DNA from: Pedosphaera parvula Ellin514
GTDB taxonomy: Bacteria > Verrucomicrobiota > Verrucomicrobiia > Limisphaerales > Pedosphaeraceae
Direction: 5' to 3'
NCBI RefSeq assembly: GCF_000172555.1
Contig: NZ_ABOX02000034.1
Coordinates: 1 to 64,000, forward strand
DNA: 64,000 bases
Under the pieces are notes generated by a model, which worked only from the letters and a program-made list of their open reading frames with translations, had not been told where the DNA came from and searched no databases. Position 1 is the stretch's first letter. Every line of letters starts with the position of its first letter. Below are positions 42,031-52,058 of the stretch, in pieces. The translations under genes and the position numbers were made by a program.

Positions 42031-43272
42031 ATGCGCGCGAACATAATTTTGGGGCTGACCTCTCTCTTTTGCCTGGCCATGGCGAACACCCTTCTCGCCG
42101 ATACCGCCACGGCGGAGGGGAAACCGCAGGAAAACGTCAGTCACGTATTCCAGCCGGAGCGACGCGACTTCACGCCGGAACGGCTGAAGCAATTGAAGTT
42201 GCCGCCCGGCTTCAAGGTCAACGTGTTCGCCCAGGGGCTCGGCAATCCGCGCATGATTGCCGTGGGAGATGACAACACGGTTTATGTCACCTGCCTTGCT
42301 CAAGGCTCGGTGGTGGCGTTGCGCGATAAACAGGATCGGGGCATCGCGGATGAACAGTTGACCATCGTTTCGGATTTAAAGGGTGTTCATGGCATTGCGA
42401 TTCACGAGGGTGATATGTATCTCGGCACGGTTCGCAAAATTTACAAGGCGCATCTCCTCGGCGGCGGCAAGGTGGAGAAGCCGGAGCCATTGAAAGGTCC
42501 CGATCTGCCTGAAATGGGAATGCATTGGAAACGGACGCTCGGCTTCGGGCCGGATGGGATGCTCTACATTTCGATGGGAAGCACCTGTAATAGTTGCGAG
42601 GAGAGCAATCCGGAGAATGCCGCGATTCTCCGCGCCAAGCCGGATGGGACGGAACGAAAAGTTTTTGCCAGCGGTTTGCGCAATACGCTCGGGTTCGACT
42701 GGCATCCGGAGACGCATGAACTCTGGGGTGTCGATAATGGTTCAGATGATCGCGGCGACCAGGTGCCGCCGGAGGAGTTGAACCTGCTCGTGGAAGGCGG
42801 CTTTTACGGCTGGCCCTATTGCTTCGGCGATAAACAGGTGGATGCCCTGGCCCCGCAACCGAAGGGCAAAACCAAGGAGCAAATTTGCGCGACTTCGATT
42901 GCCCCGGTGCTCACTTATACCGCCCACGCCGCGCCGATCGCGATGACTTTTTATACGGGCAAACAATTTCCGCCGGCATACACGAACGATGCGTTCGTGG
43001 TCTGGCGCGGTTCATGGAACAGGTTGCCACCCAGTGGTTACTGCGTCACGCGCGTGCATTTTGAGGATAATAAGCCGGTGAAGTTCGAGGATTTTTTGAC
43101 CGGGTTCCTGATTGAAGATGGCAAGGCCCAGTTCGCGCGCATCGCTGGCATCGCGATGACCCGGGATGGCTCTTTGCTTGTTTCCGATGACGAGAATGGT
43201 ATCATTTACCGCGTCTCCTACGGCAACGGCAAAGTCCCTGCCGAGAGTGCTCATGGCAGTGAAGCGAAATAG
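42031..43272 (+). CDS. Secreted PQQ-dependent sugar (sorbosone) dehydrogenase-like propeller protein
   Basis: 413 residues from the ATG at 42031, chosen because it starts the signal peptide ([19 protein letters not shown]); the frame to 41881 runs into repeat sequence. The mature part opens with [20 protein letters not shown] and has repeated propeller strands: [74 protein letters not shown], and a final [20 protein letters not shown]. These match glucose/sorbosone dehydrogenase-like beta-propellers, periplasmic oxidases of sugars using PQQ; cofactor use is inferred. The 3' end overlaps the pseudopilin gene by 20 bp. Confidence 0.83.
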   Translation: MRANIILGLTSLFCLAMANTLLADTATAEGKPQENVSHVFQPERRDFTPERLKQLKLPPGFKVNVFAQGLGNPRMIAVGDDNTVYVTCLAQGSVVALRDKQDRGIADEQLTIVSDLKGVHGIAIHEGDMYLGTVRKIYKAHLLGGGKVEKPEPLKGPDLPEMGMHWKRTLGFGPDGMLYISMGSTCNSCEESNPENAAILRAKPDGTERKVFASGLRNTLGFDWHPETHELWGVDNGSDDRGDQVPPEELNLLVEGGFYGWPYCFGDKQVDALAPQPKGKTKEQICATSIAPVLTYTAHAAPIAMTFYTGKQFPPAYTNDAFVVWRGSWNRLPPSGYCVTRVHFEDNKPVKFEDFLTGFLIEDGKAQFARIAGIAMTRDGSLLVSDDENGIIYRVSYGNGKVPAESAHGSEAK

Positions 43273-43990
43273 AAAAATATGTGCGCCGGCGTTCACGCTC
43301 ATCGAGCTGCTCGTGGTCATTGCCATCATCGCCATCCTCGCGTCGTTGCTGCTGCCCACGCTCGCGCGGGCGAAGAGCAAGGCGCGGCAGGCGAGTTGTT
43401 TTTCCAACCTGCGACAAATTGGACTCGCCTTCGCGCTTTACCTCGGGGATCACGAGGATCGCTTTCCGGACCGTCGCGATTTGAAGAGCAGTTTGCCCGG
43501 CGGCTTTCATCCTTGGACGAGTTGGCCGCCCTCCGATCCGCGTGGCGGCTGGGCGGCAGTAGTGTTGCACACTGAAATTGCCAATTACAACATCTGGTCC
43601 TGCCCGTCCGTGGCAGCGTCGCCGATTGGCACCGCCATCCAGGCCGTGCAATCGCTCGACACCACCAACGATGCGCCGGTCAGCCGCTATTGGCTCTGGC
43701 GCTTTGATCACATCGATGACGTGATACCGTCCGATAATTTTTGGAACAAGACGCAACTCCAATGCGTGAATGATTTGAAAGACACCACGAACAACACGAC
43801 GCTCGGCGTGATCAATGGCACGTCCGATGTGGAATTGGTGGTCGATCCTTATTTTCCATCGACGATCCCGACCGTGGCGCCGGAGTTGAAAGGCCAGACC
43901 GTCCATCCCGGCGGCCGCAACCGCCTGTTCCTCGACGGCCACGCCGAGTTCAATAAAGACGCCCGCCTCAGCGGTGTGCGAGCTTATTGA
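43253..43990 (+). CDS. Type II secretion/type IV pilin-like pseudopilin (DUF1559 group)
   Basis: 245 residues from the ATG at 43253. The prepilin signal is textbook: a short basic leader, then [20 protein letters not shown] with Glu at +5. [19 protein letters not shown] marks the DUF1559/G-type region typical of Verrucomicrobia and Planctomycetes, and [16 protein letters not shown] is the conserved C-terminal H-x-G...DGH segment. It is processed by prepilin peptidase. It overlaps the dehydrogenase gene by 20 bp, so translation is probably coupled; it is convergent with the Ppx/GppA gene (7-bp overlap). Confidence 0.9.
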   Translation: MAVKRNRKICAPAFTLIELLVVIAIIAILASLLLPTLARAKSKARQASCFSNLRQIGLAFALYLGDHEDRFPDRRDLKSSLPGGFHPWTSWPPSDPRGGWAAVVLHTEIANYNIWSCPSVAASPIGTAIQAVQSLDTTNDAPVSRYWLWRFDHIDDVIPSDNFWNKTQLQCVNDLKDTTNNTTLGVINGTSDVELVVDPYFPSTIPTVAPELKGQTVHPGGRNRLFLDGHAEFNKDARLSGVRAY

Positions 43991-44952
43991 GTCATCAACG
44001 CCGCAAACCGCAGTCCGCGCGTGCTTATCCGCAATTCCTTGAAACCAAAAGTTTCCATGATGCCCTCATATATCACCACTCCCGGCAGGATGACATCCGC
44101 ACGTTTCTTCGGCAGTCCAACGATATTTTTGCGCTCTGCCAGTGAGAGCGCCCAAAGCTTTTCCGCATGCGCCTGCACCTGCTCCAGCGAAAGCCGCGTG
44201 GCCTCAATGCGCTCGCGATCGTACGAATTGAGTCGCGCCTCCATTCGTGCGAGAATCGTCGTCGTGCCACCCGTGCCGACCAGTTGCACGGCTCGGTGTT
44301 CCGTATCCATCTTGGTTTCCTTCTTCAACGCCGGTCCGAGCTTGGGCACCACGGTCGATTCCAAAAATGTTTTCACCTTCTCGCGACAGGCAGCAAGTTC
44401 CCTGGCGGTGGGCGGATCGCTCACGGTAAGTTTTTCGAGCAGCCGCACCGTGCCCAATTGAAAACTCTCTCGAAAATGTTTGCTCTCCCCCTGCCCCAAA
44501 ATAAACTCCGCGCTGCCGCCGCCCACATCCAGCAGCAGCAACGGTTGCTGCGCCAATTCCGGATCGCTCGTCACCCCTTGAAACGCCCAGTCCGCCTCCT
44601 GCTCGCCCGAAATGATTTCGACCTTCAAGCCGGAAGACTTTTCAATCGCCGAGGTCAGTTCGTGGGAGTTTTTGGCATCGCGTGCCGCACTCGTGGCGAT
44701 GACTCGTGTCGAAATCGCCTTCAACTCGCGCGCCTTGTCTGCAAAGGCAGCGACCGCCGTGGCCGTCTGGGCAATTGCCTGGGGCTTCAATTCATGCGTC
44801 TCATAAAATCCCGCGCCCAACCGCGTCTGCTCGCTATCCTCCAACACCGGATCAACCTGGCCATCCGCGACATCGCCCACGAGCAACTTGATGGAATTCG
44901 TGCCAATATCAATCACGGCCCGACGAACTTGGTTGGTTGCAACGCTGGACAT
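43984..44952 (-). CDS. Ppx/GppA family phosphatase (exopolyphosphatase)
   Basis: 322 residues with the actin-like ASKHA fold: phosphate-1 motif [29 protein letters not shown], the catalytic Glu region [14 protein letters not shown], and [15 protein letters not shown]. The length corresponds to the short form without the C-terminal HD-like domain. It hydrolyses polyphosphate or pppGpp. It is the last gene of a minus-strand series (two thymidylate-kinase-like genes, ROK kinase, this), 5 bp after the ROK gene, and the polyphosphate kinase is divergent from the head of that series. That supports a polyphosphate role. Confidence 0.9.
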   Translation of the reverse strand: MSSVATNQVRRAVIDIGTNSIKLLVGDVADGQVDPVLEDSEQTRLGAGFYETHELKPQAIAQTATAVAAFADKARELKAISTRVIATSAARDAKNSHELTSAIEKSSGLKVEIISGEQEADWAFQGVTSDPELAQQPLLLLDVGGGSAEFILGQGESKHFRESFQLGTVRLLEKLTVSDPPTARELAACREKVKTFLESTVVPKLGPALKKETKMDTEHRAVQLVGTGGTTTILARMEARLNSYDRERIEATRLSLEQVQAHAEKLWALSLAERKNIVGLPKKRADVILPGVVIYEGIMETFGFKELRISTRGLRFAALMTQ

Positions 44953-44957
44953 TTGGA

Positions 44958-45941
44958 TTACTTCGTTTCCTTGCGAGCCAACACCGCGCCACCCGTGATG
45001 CCCGCATCGTCACCCAGCTTCGAAGCCAATATTTTCACACCCTTGTCCGAACCGGGAAAGGCATGTTCCCGCGCACATTCTATGATCACGGAAAGCATTT
45101 CATTCTCCAGCGCATCCATGAGCCCGCCGCCGATCACCACCACTTCCGGGCTCAAAACATTAATTAAATTCGCCACGGCAATGCCGGTATATTTGGCGGC
45201 TTCCTCAACGATGTGCTCGACGAACTTGTCACCTTGTTTAATGGCCTTGCGCAAATCACCGCTCCGCAAATCCTTCAAGTCGCTGCCCAGCATTTCGGTG
45301 AGCACTGTTTTCTGGCCATCCTTCACCGCTTCCAAAATCTGCCGAAATAAAGCCGAGCGACTGGACAACGCCTCCCAACAACCACGATTGCCGCAGGTGC
45401 ACTTCGGCCCATTCACTTCCAGCACCATGTGGCCCACCTCACCCGCTGTCCTATTGAATCCCGAGAAAGGCTTTCCTTCAATAATCAGGCCGCCACCAAT
45501 GCCGGTGCCGAGAAAGATACCCACCATATTGCGCGGCTTGGATTCCAGCTCCACCTCGTGCACCCCGAGAGTGCAAACATTGCAATCGTTGCCCAGAAAA
45601 ACTGGCACTTCCAACTGCTTCTCCAGCTCCTTCTTGAGCGAAACATCCTTCCACCCGAGATTGCCGGCGAACATCACCTTGCCGCTTTCGGGATCCACCG
45701 CGCCGGGCGAACCAATGCCCACACCCCGCACTTGTTTCAAATCCAGGTCGCATTCGTCCACCGCATCCTGCACACAGCGCGCCACCCGCTCAATCACCGT
45801 CGACGTGCCGCGCTCGGGCTTGGTGCTCATCTTCGAGCGACCGACAATTTTCAGGGATGGCGTGAAAACACCCGCCAGAATCTTGGTGCCACCCAGATCC
45901 ACCCCGACCAAATACTCCGCTTTGCTGTTTGCTTCCGCCAT
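44958..45941 (-). CDS. ROK family sugar kinase (glucokinase-like)
   Basis: 327 residues from the ATG at 45941. Phosphate motif YLVGVDLGGTKILAGVF, ROK signature area GIGSPGAVDPESG, catalytic VFLGNDCNVCTLG, GIFLGTGIGGGLI, and the zinc site GPKCTCGNRGCWEAL. The zinc motif is the ATP-dependent ROK glucokinase pattern; polyphosphate glucokinases are also ROK proteins but usually lack it, so ATP use is more likely despite the polyphosphate neighbours. It lies 5 bp from the Ppx gene and about 70 bp after the nearer thymidylate-kinase-like gene. Confidence 0.9.
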   Translation of the reverse strand: MAEANSKAEYLVGVDLGGTKILAGVFTPSLKIVGRSKMSTKPERGTSTVIERVARCVQDAVDECDLDLKQVRGVGIGSPGAVDPESGKVMFAGNLGWKDVSLKKELEKQLEVPVFLGNDCNVCTLGVHEVELESKPRNMVGIFLGTGIGGGLIIEGKPFSGFNRTAGEVGHMVLEVNGPKCTCGNRGCWEALSSRSALFRQILEAVKDGQKTVLTEMLGSDLKDLRSGDLRKAIKQGDKFVEHIVEEAAKYTGIAVANLINVLSPEVVVIGGGLMDALENEMLSVIIECAREHAFPGSDKGVKILASKLGDDAGITGGAVLARKETK

Positions 45942-46011
45942 AACATTACTTCGTTTGTTTAATTCCAGGCGCACGGGTGCTTTGGCAGCACTCACAACGC
46001 GGACAATTGAA

Positions 46012-46764
46012 CTATCTACCAGCCAGGTTGGCTTCGATTTTGCGTCTCAAATCCGCGTTAATTTCATCCGGCAGACGGTTGCCATCCACGATGTTGAATC
46101 CATAAATGGATTGCAGGCGCCTGAACTCATTCGCCATCAAACCCTGGTACTTGAGAAAGCTGTCGAACATTTCCCGCGAAAGACCGAGATCCATGCCGCT
46201 CTCCCAATAATCCAGCGAATGGTTTTTTGCAAAATTGCGCTGCACCAGTTGTTCCGGCGATACATTCAAATAAAACACCGCGTCAGGAACGAGAGCGATG
46301 CTGTAAAGATTCTTAAGCCAGGCTTCGTCCATGCCGCGCACCAGGTCTCGCGCCATCAAAGTATAAATATAACGATCCGCCAGCACCATGAAACCCGCCT
46401 TGAGCGCGGGCAGGATCATGTTCTCCAACTGGTCCGCAAAGTCAGTTGCATAGAAAAGACTCAACGTGGTATGGCTGAGAATGTTGCCGTGTTGAGCCTG
46501 ATTCAACTCCTCGCTTACCAACGTCGAGCGCTTGAGTCCCACCTGCACAGTAGCATGACCACACCCTTCAAGCCATTCCACCAGCCGGGCAATTTGGGTC
46601 GACCGGCCTGAACCATCAGCACCTTCCACAACAATCAATTTCCCCGCGAGGCGGTTGACATCGACATTCGGAATCCCGTGCCCGTAGAAGCGGCGAGTCG
46701 ACGGGCGCGGCACCACAATCTTTTGGACAGGCATTTTCTCGCGTCTGGCGGATTTTCTTTTCAT
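46012..46764 (-). CDS. Thymidylate-kinase-like P-loop protein, paralogue 1
   Basis: 250 residues. After about 33 basic residues comes KLIVVEGADGSGRSTQIARL (Walker A GADGSGRS, with Arg where Lys is usual), STLVSEELNQ, LFYATDFADQLENMILPAL, the DR-Y lid-side motif VLADRYIYTLMARDLVRG, and a helical C terminus. The Walker lysine replacement (GSGRS for GSGKS) should weaken ATP binding. It lies 3 bp after paralogue 2 and looks like a duplicated, possibly regulatory, partner. Normal dTMP kinases are about 210 residues; the C-terminal 60 residues here (SREMFDSFLKYQGLMANEF) are shared by both paralogues. Confidence 0.82.
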   Translation of the reverse strand: MKRKSARREKMPVQKIVVPRPSTRRFYGHGIPNVDVNRLAGKLIVVEGADGSGRSTQIARLVEWLEGCGHATVQVGLKRSTLVSEELNQAQHGNILSHTTLSLFYATDFADQLENMILPALKAGFMVLADRYIYTLMARDLVRGMDEAWLKNLYSIALVPDAVFYLNVSPEQLVQRNFAKNHSLDYWESGMDLGLSREMFDSFLKYQGLMANEFRRLQSIYGFNIVDGNRLPDEINADLRRKIEANLAGR

Positions 46765-46767
46765 TGA

Positions 46768-47457
46768 TTACTTAACATGGTTGGCCGCAAACGAGGGCAG
46801 ATCTATCTTGGCAGCCACCAACTCGCGAACCAGAGTTTGCTGCACTTCGACCGGCTGATTGGCATCCAGGACCGAGAAATTAAACTCGGTGCTCATGGCC
46901 AGGTATTGTTCCAGAATGCGGCCTTGAAAAATCCGGAAGCTCTCATAAGGGTCGCTGGAAAGGCGCATGTCCATGCCGGCCTCAAAATATTTGAGCTGCG
47001 GGCGTCCATCCAGGATGCGTTGCAGCGAGACCTCCAATTGTGCCTTAAAGAAAAAGGTCAGATCGGGATGGGCGGCAAAGTTATAAAGACCCCGCACCCA
47101 CTCGGGCGGGCAGCCACGAACGGTGTCACGCGCAAAAGCAGTAAAAATGTAACGATCACACAAGACAAGATAACCGGCGCGCAACAACGGAACCAGTTGT
47201 CGTTCATAGCGATCAGCAAAATCGGTGGCGTGAATCAGGCTGAAAGTTGTGGGCGTGAGCAATTCACGCTTCTTCCCTTTGCTGGTGGCACTTTTGACCA
47301 GTTGCGAGGAATTCCATTCGCTAAAGAAGACCTTGAAGCCCTGCAATTCAAGCCAACGCTTGAGCAGATAAATCTGGGTGGATTTGCCTGAGCCATCCAA
47401 TCCTTCCACCGCGATCAGGCGCCCAGGAAAACCGAGTTCAGCAAAAGTCTTCGTCAT
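46768..47457 (-). CDS. Thymidylate-kinase-like P-loop protein, paralogue 2
   Basis: 229 residues from the ATG at 47457. It has an intact Walker A (LIAVEGLDGSGKSTQIYLL), FFSEWNSSQLVKSATSKGK, SLIHATDFADRYERQLVPLL, and VLCDRYIFTAFARDTVRG. It resembles dTMP kinase, but the SEWNSS segment replaces the usual TREPGGT substrate loop, so the phosphate acceptor may differ from dTMP. It heads a minus-strand series with its paralogue, a ROK kinase and a Ppx phosphatase. The 115-bp spacer to the divergent polyphosphate kinase gene must hold both promoters. Confidence 0.85.
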   Translation of the reverse strand: MTKTFAELGFPGRLIAVEGLDGSGKSTQIYLLKRWLELQGFKVFFSEWNSSQLVKSATSKGKKRELLTPTTFSLIHATDFADRYERQLVPLLRAGYLVLCDRYIFTAFARDTVRGCPPEWVRGLYNFAAHPDLTFFFKAQLEVSLQRILDGRPQLKYFEAGMDMRLSSDPYESFRIFQGRILEQYLAMSTEFNFSVLDANQPVEVQQTLVRELVAAKIDLPSFAANHVK

Positions 47458-47572
47458 GTCCGAAAAGGAAAATAAACCACCTTGGGATGATGACAATGTT
47501 TTTCGCGGCGGGCCGTAACACAGATGTAACTCGCCTTTCACCAAAAAGTTGCTATTATTAACAGACGTAACT

Positions 47573-49729
47573 ATGGGAAGTGCTCCGAAAAAGTATGAAA
47601 CCGCTCAATTCATTAACCGTGAGCTGAGCTGGCTCGAGTTCAACCAACGCGTGCTGGACGAGGCGTTGGATGCCAAGAATCCACTGCTCGAACGGGTGAA
47701 GTTCTTTTGCATTACCAGCTCCAATCTGGACGAATTTTTTGAAGTTCGAGTTGCAGGAGTAAAGCAGCAGATTGAAAGCGATGTGGTGGAACGGAGTGTG
47801 GATGGGCTGACGGCCACCGAGACTTTTAAAGCAATTACCCGCCGGGTCCGGCGCATGGTGGACCAGCAATATACCTGCTGGAATAACGAACTCCGCCCGG
47901 CTCTGGAGAAAAACGGCATCCATTTTCTTTCTTTCGATCAGCTCAGCAAGGAGGACCTGGCGTGGGTGGAGGAATATTATCGCGCGCAGGTGCGTCCCGT
48001 GGTAACGCCCCTCGCCCTGGATCCGGCCCATCCCTTTCCCCAATTACTCAATAAATCGCTCAACATTATCGTGCGATTGGAAATGATGCAGGCGGGACAA
48101 ATGTTGCGACACCTGGCCGTAGTGCAGGTGCCACGCGTGTTGCCGCGACTGGTAAAACTGCCGCGTGAAAATGGGCGTCAGGATTACATTTTCCTGGGTA
48201 ACCTGATTGGCCATTACCTGGCCGACCTTTTCCCCGGCACACAGATTCTGGGCTATTGGCACTTCCGCGTCACGCGCAACAGCGAGTTGTATATCGATGA
48301 GGAAGAAGCCGCCAATCTGCTGAAAGCGGTGGAAAACGAGTTGCACAACCGTCGCAAAGGAGATGCTGTCCGCCTGGAAGTGGAACGGGACTGCCCGTTT
48401 GACCTCCGCAACGCTCTCCTCGGTACCCTCAAACTCACCGAGGACGACCTTTACATCATTGATGGACCACTGAACCCCACGCGGCTGATGGCCGTTTATG
48501 AAGGGGACCATTCGCCGGAACTGCGTGACCCGCCGTTCGTGGCGCCCGTTGCCGCTGCGCTAGCGGATCAAAGCGATTTATTTGCCGCGATCCGGGAGCG
48601 GGACATACTGTTGCATCATCCGTATGAGACGTTCGATACCGTAGTCAAATTTTTGCAGCAAGCCGCCGAGGATCCCAAGGTGCTGGCCATCAAGCAAACC
48701 ATGTATCGCACGGGCGGCGATCAACGCATCGTTGGTGCCTTGATGAATGCCGTGAGAAACGGCAAGCAGGTCACGGCGGTGGTGGAGTTGCGGGCGCGGT
48801 TTGACGAAGCCAATAACATTCAATGGGCGCGGCAGTTGGAAGAAGCCGGTGTGCACGTGGTTTATGGACTCGTGGGCTACAAAATCCACGCGAAGATGTG
48901 CCTCGTGGTGCGGCGTGATGAGGACATCATCCGCCGTTATGTGCATGTGGCGACAGGCAATTATAATCCGACCACCGCGCGGCTTTATACTGATATCGGC
49001 TTGCTCACCTGCCGGCCAGCCTTCGGTGAAGATGCCACCAATCTTTTCAACCTGCTCACCGGCATTTGCCAGTTTCAAGGCACGCAAAAGCTGTTGGTCG
49101 CACCGTTTGAACTGCATGACCGCATGGTGGAACTCATTCAACGCGAAACCGAAAATGCGCGCAAAGGTTTGCCCGCCTGTATCATTGCCAAGATGAACGC
49201 CCTGGTGGACCAGAAGATGATTGAGGCGCTTTACGAGGCCTCCAAGGCGGGCGTGAAGATCGACCTGATTGTGCGTGGCATCTGCTGTCTCCGGCCAAAC
49301 GTCAAAGGCCTCAGCGAGAACATCACGGTGCGCAGCATCGTGGACCGGTTTCTCGAGCATAGCCGGATATTTTACTTTGAGAATGCGTGTCAGCCCGAAT
49401 TATTTGTGGGCAGTGCGGATTGGATGCCACGCAATTTCTTTCGCCGCATTGAAGTCGTTTTCCCGGTCGAAGACGGCAACCTGCGCGAGCGCATTATCAG
49501 CGAGATACTGGCCCTGCAATTGAAGGATAATGTTAAAGCGCGAATCATGCGGCCGGATGGAAGTTATGCGCGCGCGGTAATAAAGCGCGGGGAAACAGCA
49601 CACCGAAGCCAGACGGAATTTGTTAAACTCACATTGAATGGCCGGGGCAGTGGAGAACGGGGCAAAAAAGACCGAACCAGATTCCCACGGGTAAAACTGG
49701 TGCCCCGCCCATTAGCGCTCAAGAAGTGA
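47573..49729 (+). CDS. ppk1: Polyphosphate kinase 1
   Basis: 718 residues from the ATG at 47573 (a TTG at 47549 would add eight). N-terminal domain FINRELSWLEFNQRVLDEA and ITSSNLDEFFEVRVAG, the middle PHP-like part, and two phospholipase-D-like C domains. The autophosphorylated histidine lies in GLVGYKIHAKMCLVV, with VHVATGNYNPTTARLY; the second histidine is in VDRFLEHSRIFYFEN, and LFVGSADWMPRNFFRRIEV follows. It makes polyphosphate from ATP. It is divergent from the tandem kinase/Ppx genes. The C-terminal tail is basic and low-complexity (about 30 residues). Confidence 0.96.
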   Translation: MGSAPKKYETAQFINRELSWLEFNQRVLDEALDAKNPLLERVKFFCITSSNLDEFFEVRVAGVKQQIESDVVERSVDGLTATETFKAITRRVRRMVDQQYTCWNNELRPALEKNGIHFLSFDQLSKEDLAWVEEYYRAQVRPVVTPLALDPAHPFPQLLNKSLNIIVRLEMMQAGQMLRHLAVVQVPRVLPRLVKLPRENGRQDYIFLGNLIGHYLADLFPGTQILGYWHFRVTRNSELYIDEEEAANLLKAVENELHNRRKGDAVRLEVERDCPFDLRNALLGTLKLTEDDLYIIDGPLNPTRLMAVYEGDHSPELRDPPFVAPVAAALADQSDLFAAIRERDILLHHPYETFDTVVKFLQQAAEDPKVLAIKQTMYRTGGDQRIVGALMNAVRNGKQVTAVVELRARFDEANNIQWARQLEEAGVHVVYGLVGYKIHAKMCLVVRRDEDIIRRYVHVATGNYNPTTARLYTDIGLLTCRPAFGEDATNLFNLLTGICQFQGTQKLLVAPFELHDRMVELIQRETENARKGLPACIIAKMNALVDQKMIEALYEASKAGVKIDLIVRGICCLRPNVKGLSENITVRSIVDRFLEHSRIFYFENACQPELFVGSADWMPRNFFRRIEVVFPVEDGNLRERIISEILALQLKDNVKARIMRPDGSYARAVIKRGETAHRSQTEFVKLTLNGRGSGERGKKDRTRFPRVKLVPRPLALKK

Positions 49730-49957
49730 TCCCTCGTCACTTGAAAAGACAAGGAATGGTTGCTGCACCGCGGGTAAATGGTTAGCGAGCCGATTTCCGC
49801 ACTCATGAAACAGGACCATGACCGCTACAATTCACCCGCGTGAATCGCCTGGAGACTGGTCGATTTATACAGCCCGCTCCCTTCCACCCCCCACGGCCCG
49901 ATAACTCCGACAGGCGGCAGCGCAATGTTTTTGGATATAGTGCAGCCTGAAGGTTCC

Positions 49958-51748
49958 CTACTGCGTGAGCACGCGGTAGTAATGGAAAGGATCGTCTGGC
50001 GACTGCTCATGCAGGTAGGTGAAATTCCCTTCACCATCGGAGTTTGCGGTTCCGAGCGTAGTCCAGTTCACCAGATCCGTTGAGGTTGAAATGTAGTAAA
50101 GTCTGGCCTCATCACCAGAGAATCGCAGCTGTGCCTGGCTATTGACATATTGCACGCTTAGATCTGTCACTGGCTTCGTGGGATAAAGATCCCGAATCCG
50201 ATTGGCGCGGTAGCAGGCATATCCTTTGTAGGTTGAGCTGGTATTGCCATAATCAAACACGGCAAAATCAAACACCACCTCGGGAACCGCGTCGTGCGTT
50301 ACTTCCTGAATGCGGGCCATGTGCGCATTGGTCGAGTACTGACTGCAGGGCAGGTTATTCACATAAGCGGTATCAGCATACGTAATCAATACATTGCCGC
50401 TCTGATTCATCCATTCCGTATCGCCTCTTGAGACCGAGTAAATCGGTGTCGCCGGGCTCGCGCCATATTCCCATACCTGGGACACTTCCATGCGTTCCTC
50501 ATCAATCTGGTATTCCACTGCGCGGCTGTAATTTTGCGAGTCAGGCAGGGGGGGAGTGGCGAAAGGGCTGCCCCGGAAATTTCCATCATCAAAAAGCAGC
50601 AATGTTCCTTGAGGCGTGATCTTGGTGGCATGCTGCCCGTATTGCCACTCAAATGGCTCACCTACCGGAGTGAGCAGGTAAGGTTGAAACTCTGGCCCCC
50701 AGTTATCGTGCGTACCAAGAATCCATTTAAGCTGGCCCGTCGCCCGTGAAAATTTGACCACTGCGTTCTGATGCCGCAGGGATACGATCAGTGAGTTGTC
50801 CCGAGGATCTTCAGTAATTGCATTCGCATGCATCCAGTCCACCCCGTAGGCACTGGCAGGGCTGCTGAACGTGAGATAGCTGATTCTTCGGGGATCGAGG
50901 ATGTCGATTGGCTGCCATATATTGGCCAGGGCTGCATTGGTTGCCCAAAGTTCAATAACCGGCTGGTGCCAAACATTCGTGGTTTTTGTGAGCGCGTTGG
51001 TAATTGTCGCGCTGGTTGGGAAGCTGGTTACCACCCGGGTGGCATCGCTCAAATAAAGAATTGTTCCATGATCCGTTAGGTAGGATTCATGGTTGTACGG
51101 CTTGCCTGCCGGCAATGTCCATGTTTTGACCGTCTGTCCCAGCATGTTGATCTCGTTAATGCTGGTTAGCAGGGGAACCCAAAGATCGCCGTTGGAAAGC
51201 TGCCTCACGTCCAGGCTGGAAGTAGCGCCACTATACCAGACCACCTCAGCGGCACTGTTCACAATCGTGAGATAACCTTTGCTATCGTTGTTATTCACTG
51301 GCCGGAACAAAGTATATCCAGGCTCCATCTTCTCCGGGTTGCTTTGCAACAAGTTAATCGTCGGAAAGTCACTCGGTAATGGAGCGGTGATGAAGGTCAA
51401 TGGATTCGCAGCCGTTGCTTCGTTCCCGAGCCTGTCCTTCACGGTGACCGTGATTACATTGGTTCGATTCGCCTTGAATCCCAGCAACGGCATCGAATGC
51501 ACAGTGCTGTAATCGTAGAAATTTTTCGTCCAGGTGTTTGTCCCCTCATTTACAGACACACTGATCCTTGAAGGCTGATCGGTGGTGAGTTGAAGGGTCC
51601 CGGCCAGCGGCGCATTCACCGCACTGGTGAATGATGGCGGGGAGACAATTGTTAATGCCTGCAAACTGGTGGAAACAGTTAAAATCGCAGACCAGACACA
51701 CAAAGGCATTAATCCACGCCTTAAAGAACGGCACGACCTGACTTTCAT
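49958..51748 (-). CDS. Secreted arylsulfotransferase (ASST)-like protein
   Basis: 596 residues with a signal peptide (GLMPLCVWSAILTVSTSLQA). An N-terminal immunoglobulin-like domain of about 90 residues is followed by a beta-propeller of the arylsulfotransferase type: DSKGYLTIVNSAAEVVWYSG, WMHANAITEDPRDNSLIVSL, RHQNAVVKFSRATGQLKWIL and HATKITPQGTLLLFDDGN. The histidines in MHANAI and RHQN match the ASST pattern. The C terminus is the short export-type domain ending HYYRVLTQ. PAPS-independent sulfotransfer is the family activity; the substrate is unknown. Confidence 0.8.
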   Translation of the reverse strand: MKVRSCRSLRRGLMPLCVWSAILTVSTSLQALTIVSPPSFTSAVNAPLAGTLQLTTDQPSRISVSVNEGTNTWTKNFYDYSTVHSMPLLGFKANRTNVITVTVKDRLGNEATAANPLTFITAPLPSDFPTINLLQSNPEKMEPGYTLFRPVNNNDSKGYLTIVNSAAEVVWYSGATSSLDVRQLSNGDLWVPLLTSINEINMLGQTVKTWTLPAGKPYNHESYLTDHGTILYLSDATRVVTSFPTSATITNALTKTTNVWHQPVIELWATNAALANIWQPIDILDPRRISYLTFSSPASAYGVDWMHANAITEDPRDNSLIVSLRHQNAVVKFSRATGQLKWILGTHDNWGPEFQPYLLTPVGEPFEWQYGQHATKITPQGTLLLFDDGNFRGSPFATPPLPDSQNYSRAVEYQIDEERMEVSQVWEYGASPATPIYSVSRGDTEWMNQSGNVLITYADTAYVNNLPCSQYSTNAHMARIQEVTHDAVPEVVFDFAVFDYGNTSSTYKGYACYRANRIRDLYPTKPVTDLSVQYVNSQAQLRFSGDEARLYYISTSTDLVNWTTLGTANSDGEGNFTYLHEQSPDDPFHYYRVLTQ

Positions 51749-52058
51749 ATAAATATAATGCGCACGAGCCTAAATATTTTGTCGGCAGTGTCAACATGTC
51801 TTATGTCAGACATTAGCCAACCGATGCTGGATCGAATGAGCCGGCATCAGGGCTTAAGACGCAAACGGAGAAGAAAGGTTTCAGGAAATAATTGGCGTCA
51901 GTTCCATGTTGGTCATGGCGCTCTCGTGGAAAGCAAATCAGAATGGCATCACCTACATCCGTCATTGATTTGAAACCAATGCTGCCATCGCGACGGTTCA
52001 TCCATCGTGCATGATCTGAACTTAGGCCGATGGAAGGAGAAACTTTAGCGACCGGAGT
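51749..52058. other. Gene-free spacer
   Basis: 310 bp between the ASST-like gene and trpE (both minus strand). I see no open frame with a ribosome binding site, hairpin or repeat that stands out. It must contain the ASST-like gene promoter. Confidence 0.6.

Noticed and set aside
44167-46611. 814-codon plus-strand frame
   Set aside because: It is antisense to Ppx, the ROK kinase and a thymidylate-kinase-like gene, which all show clear family motifs; the long frame is a by-product of their codon bias.
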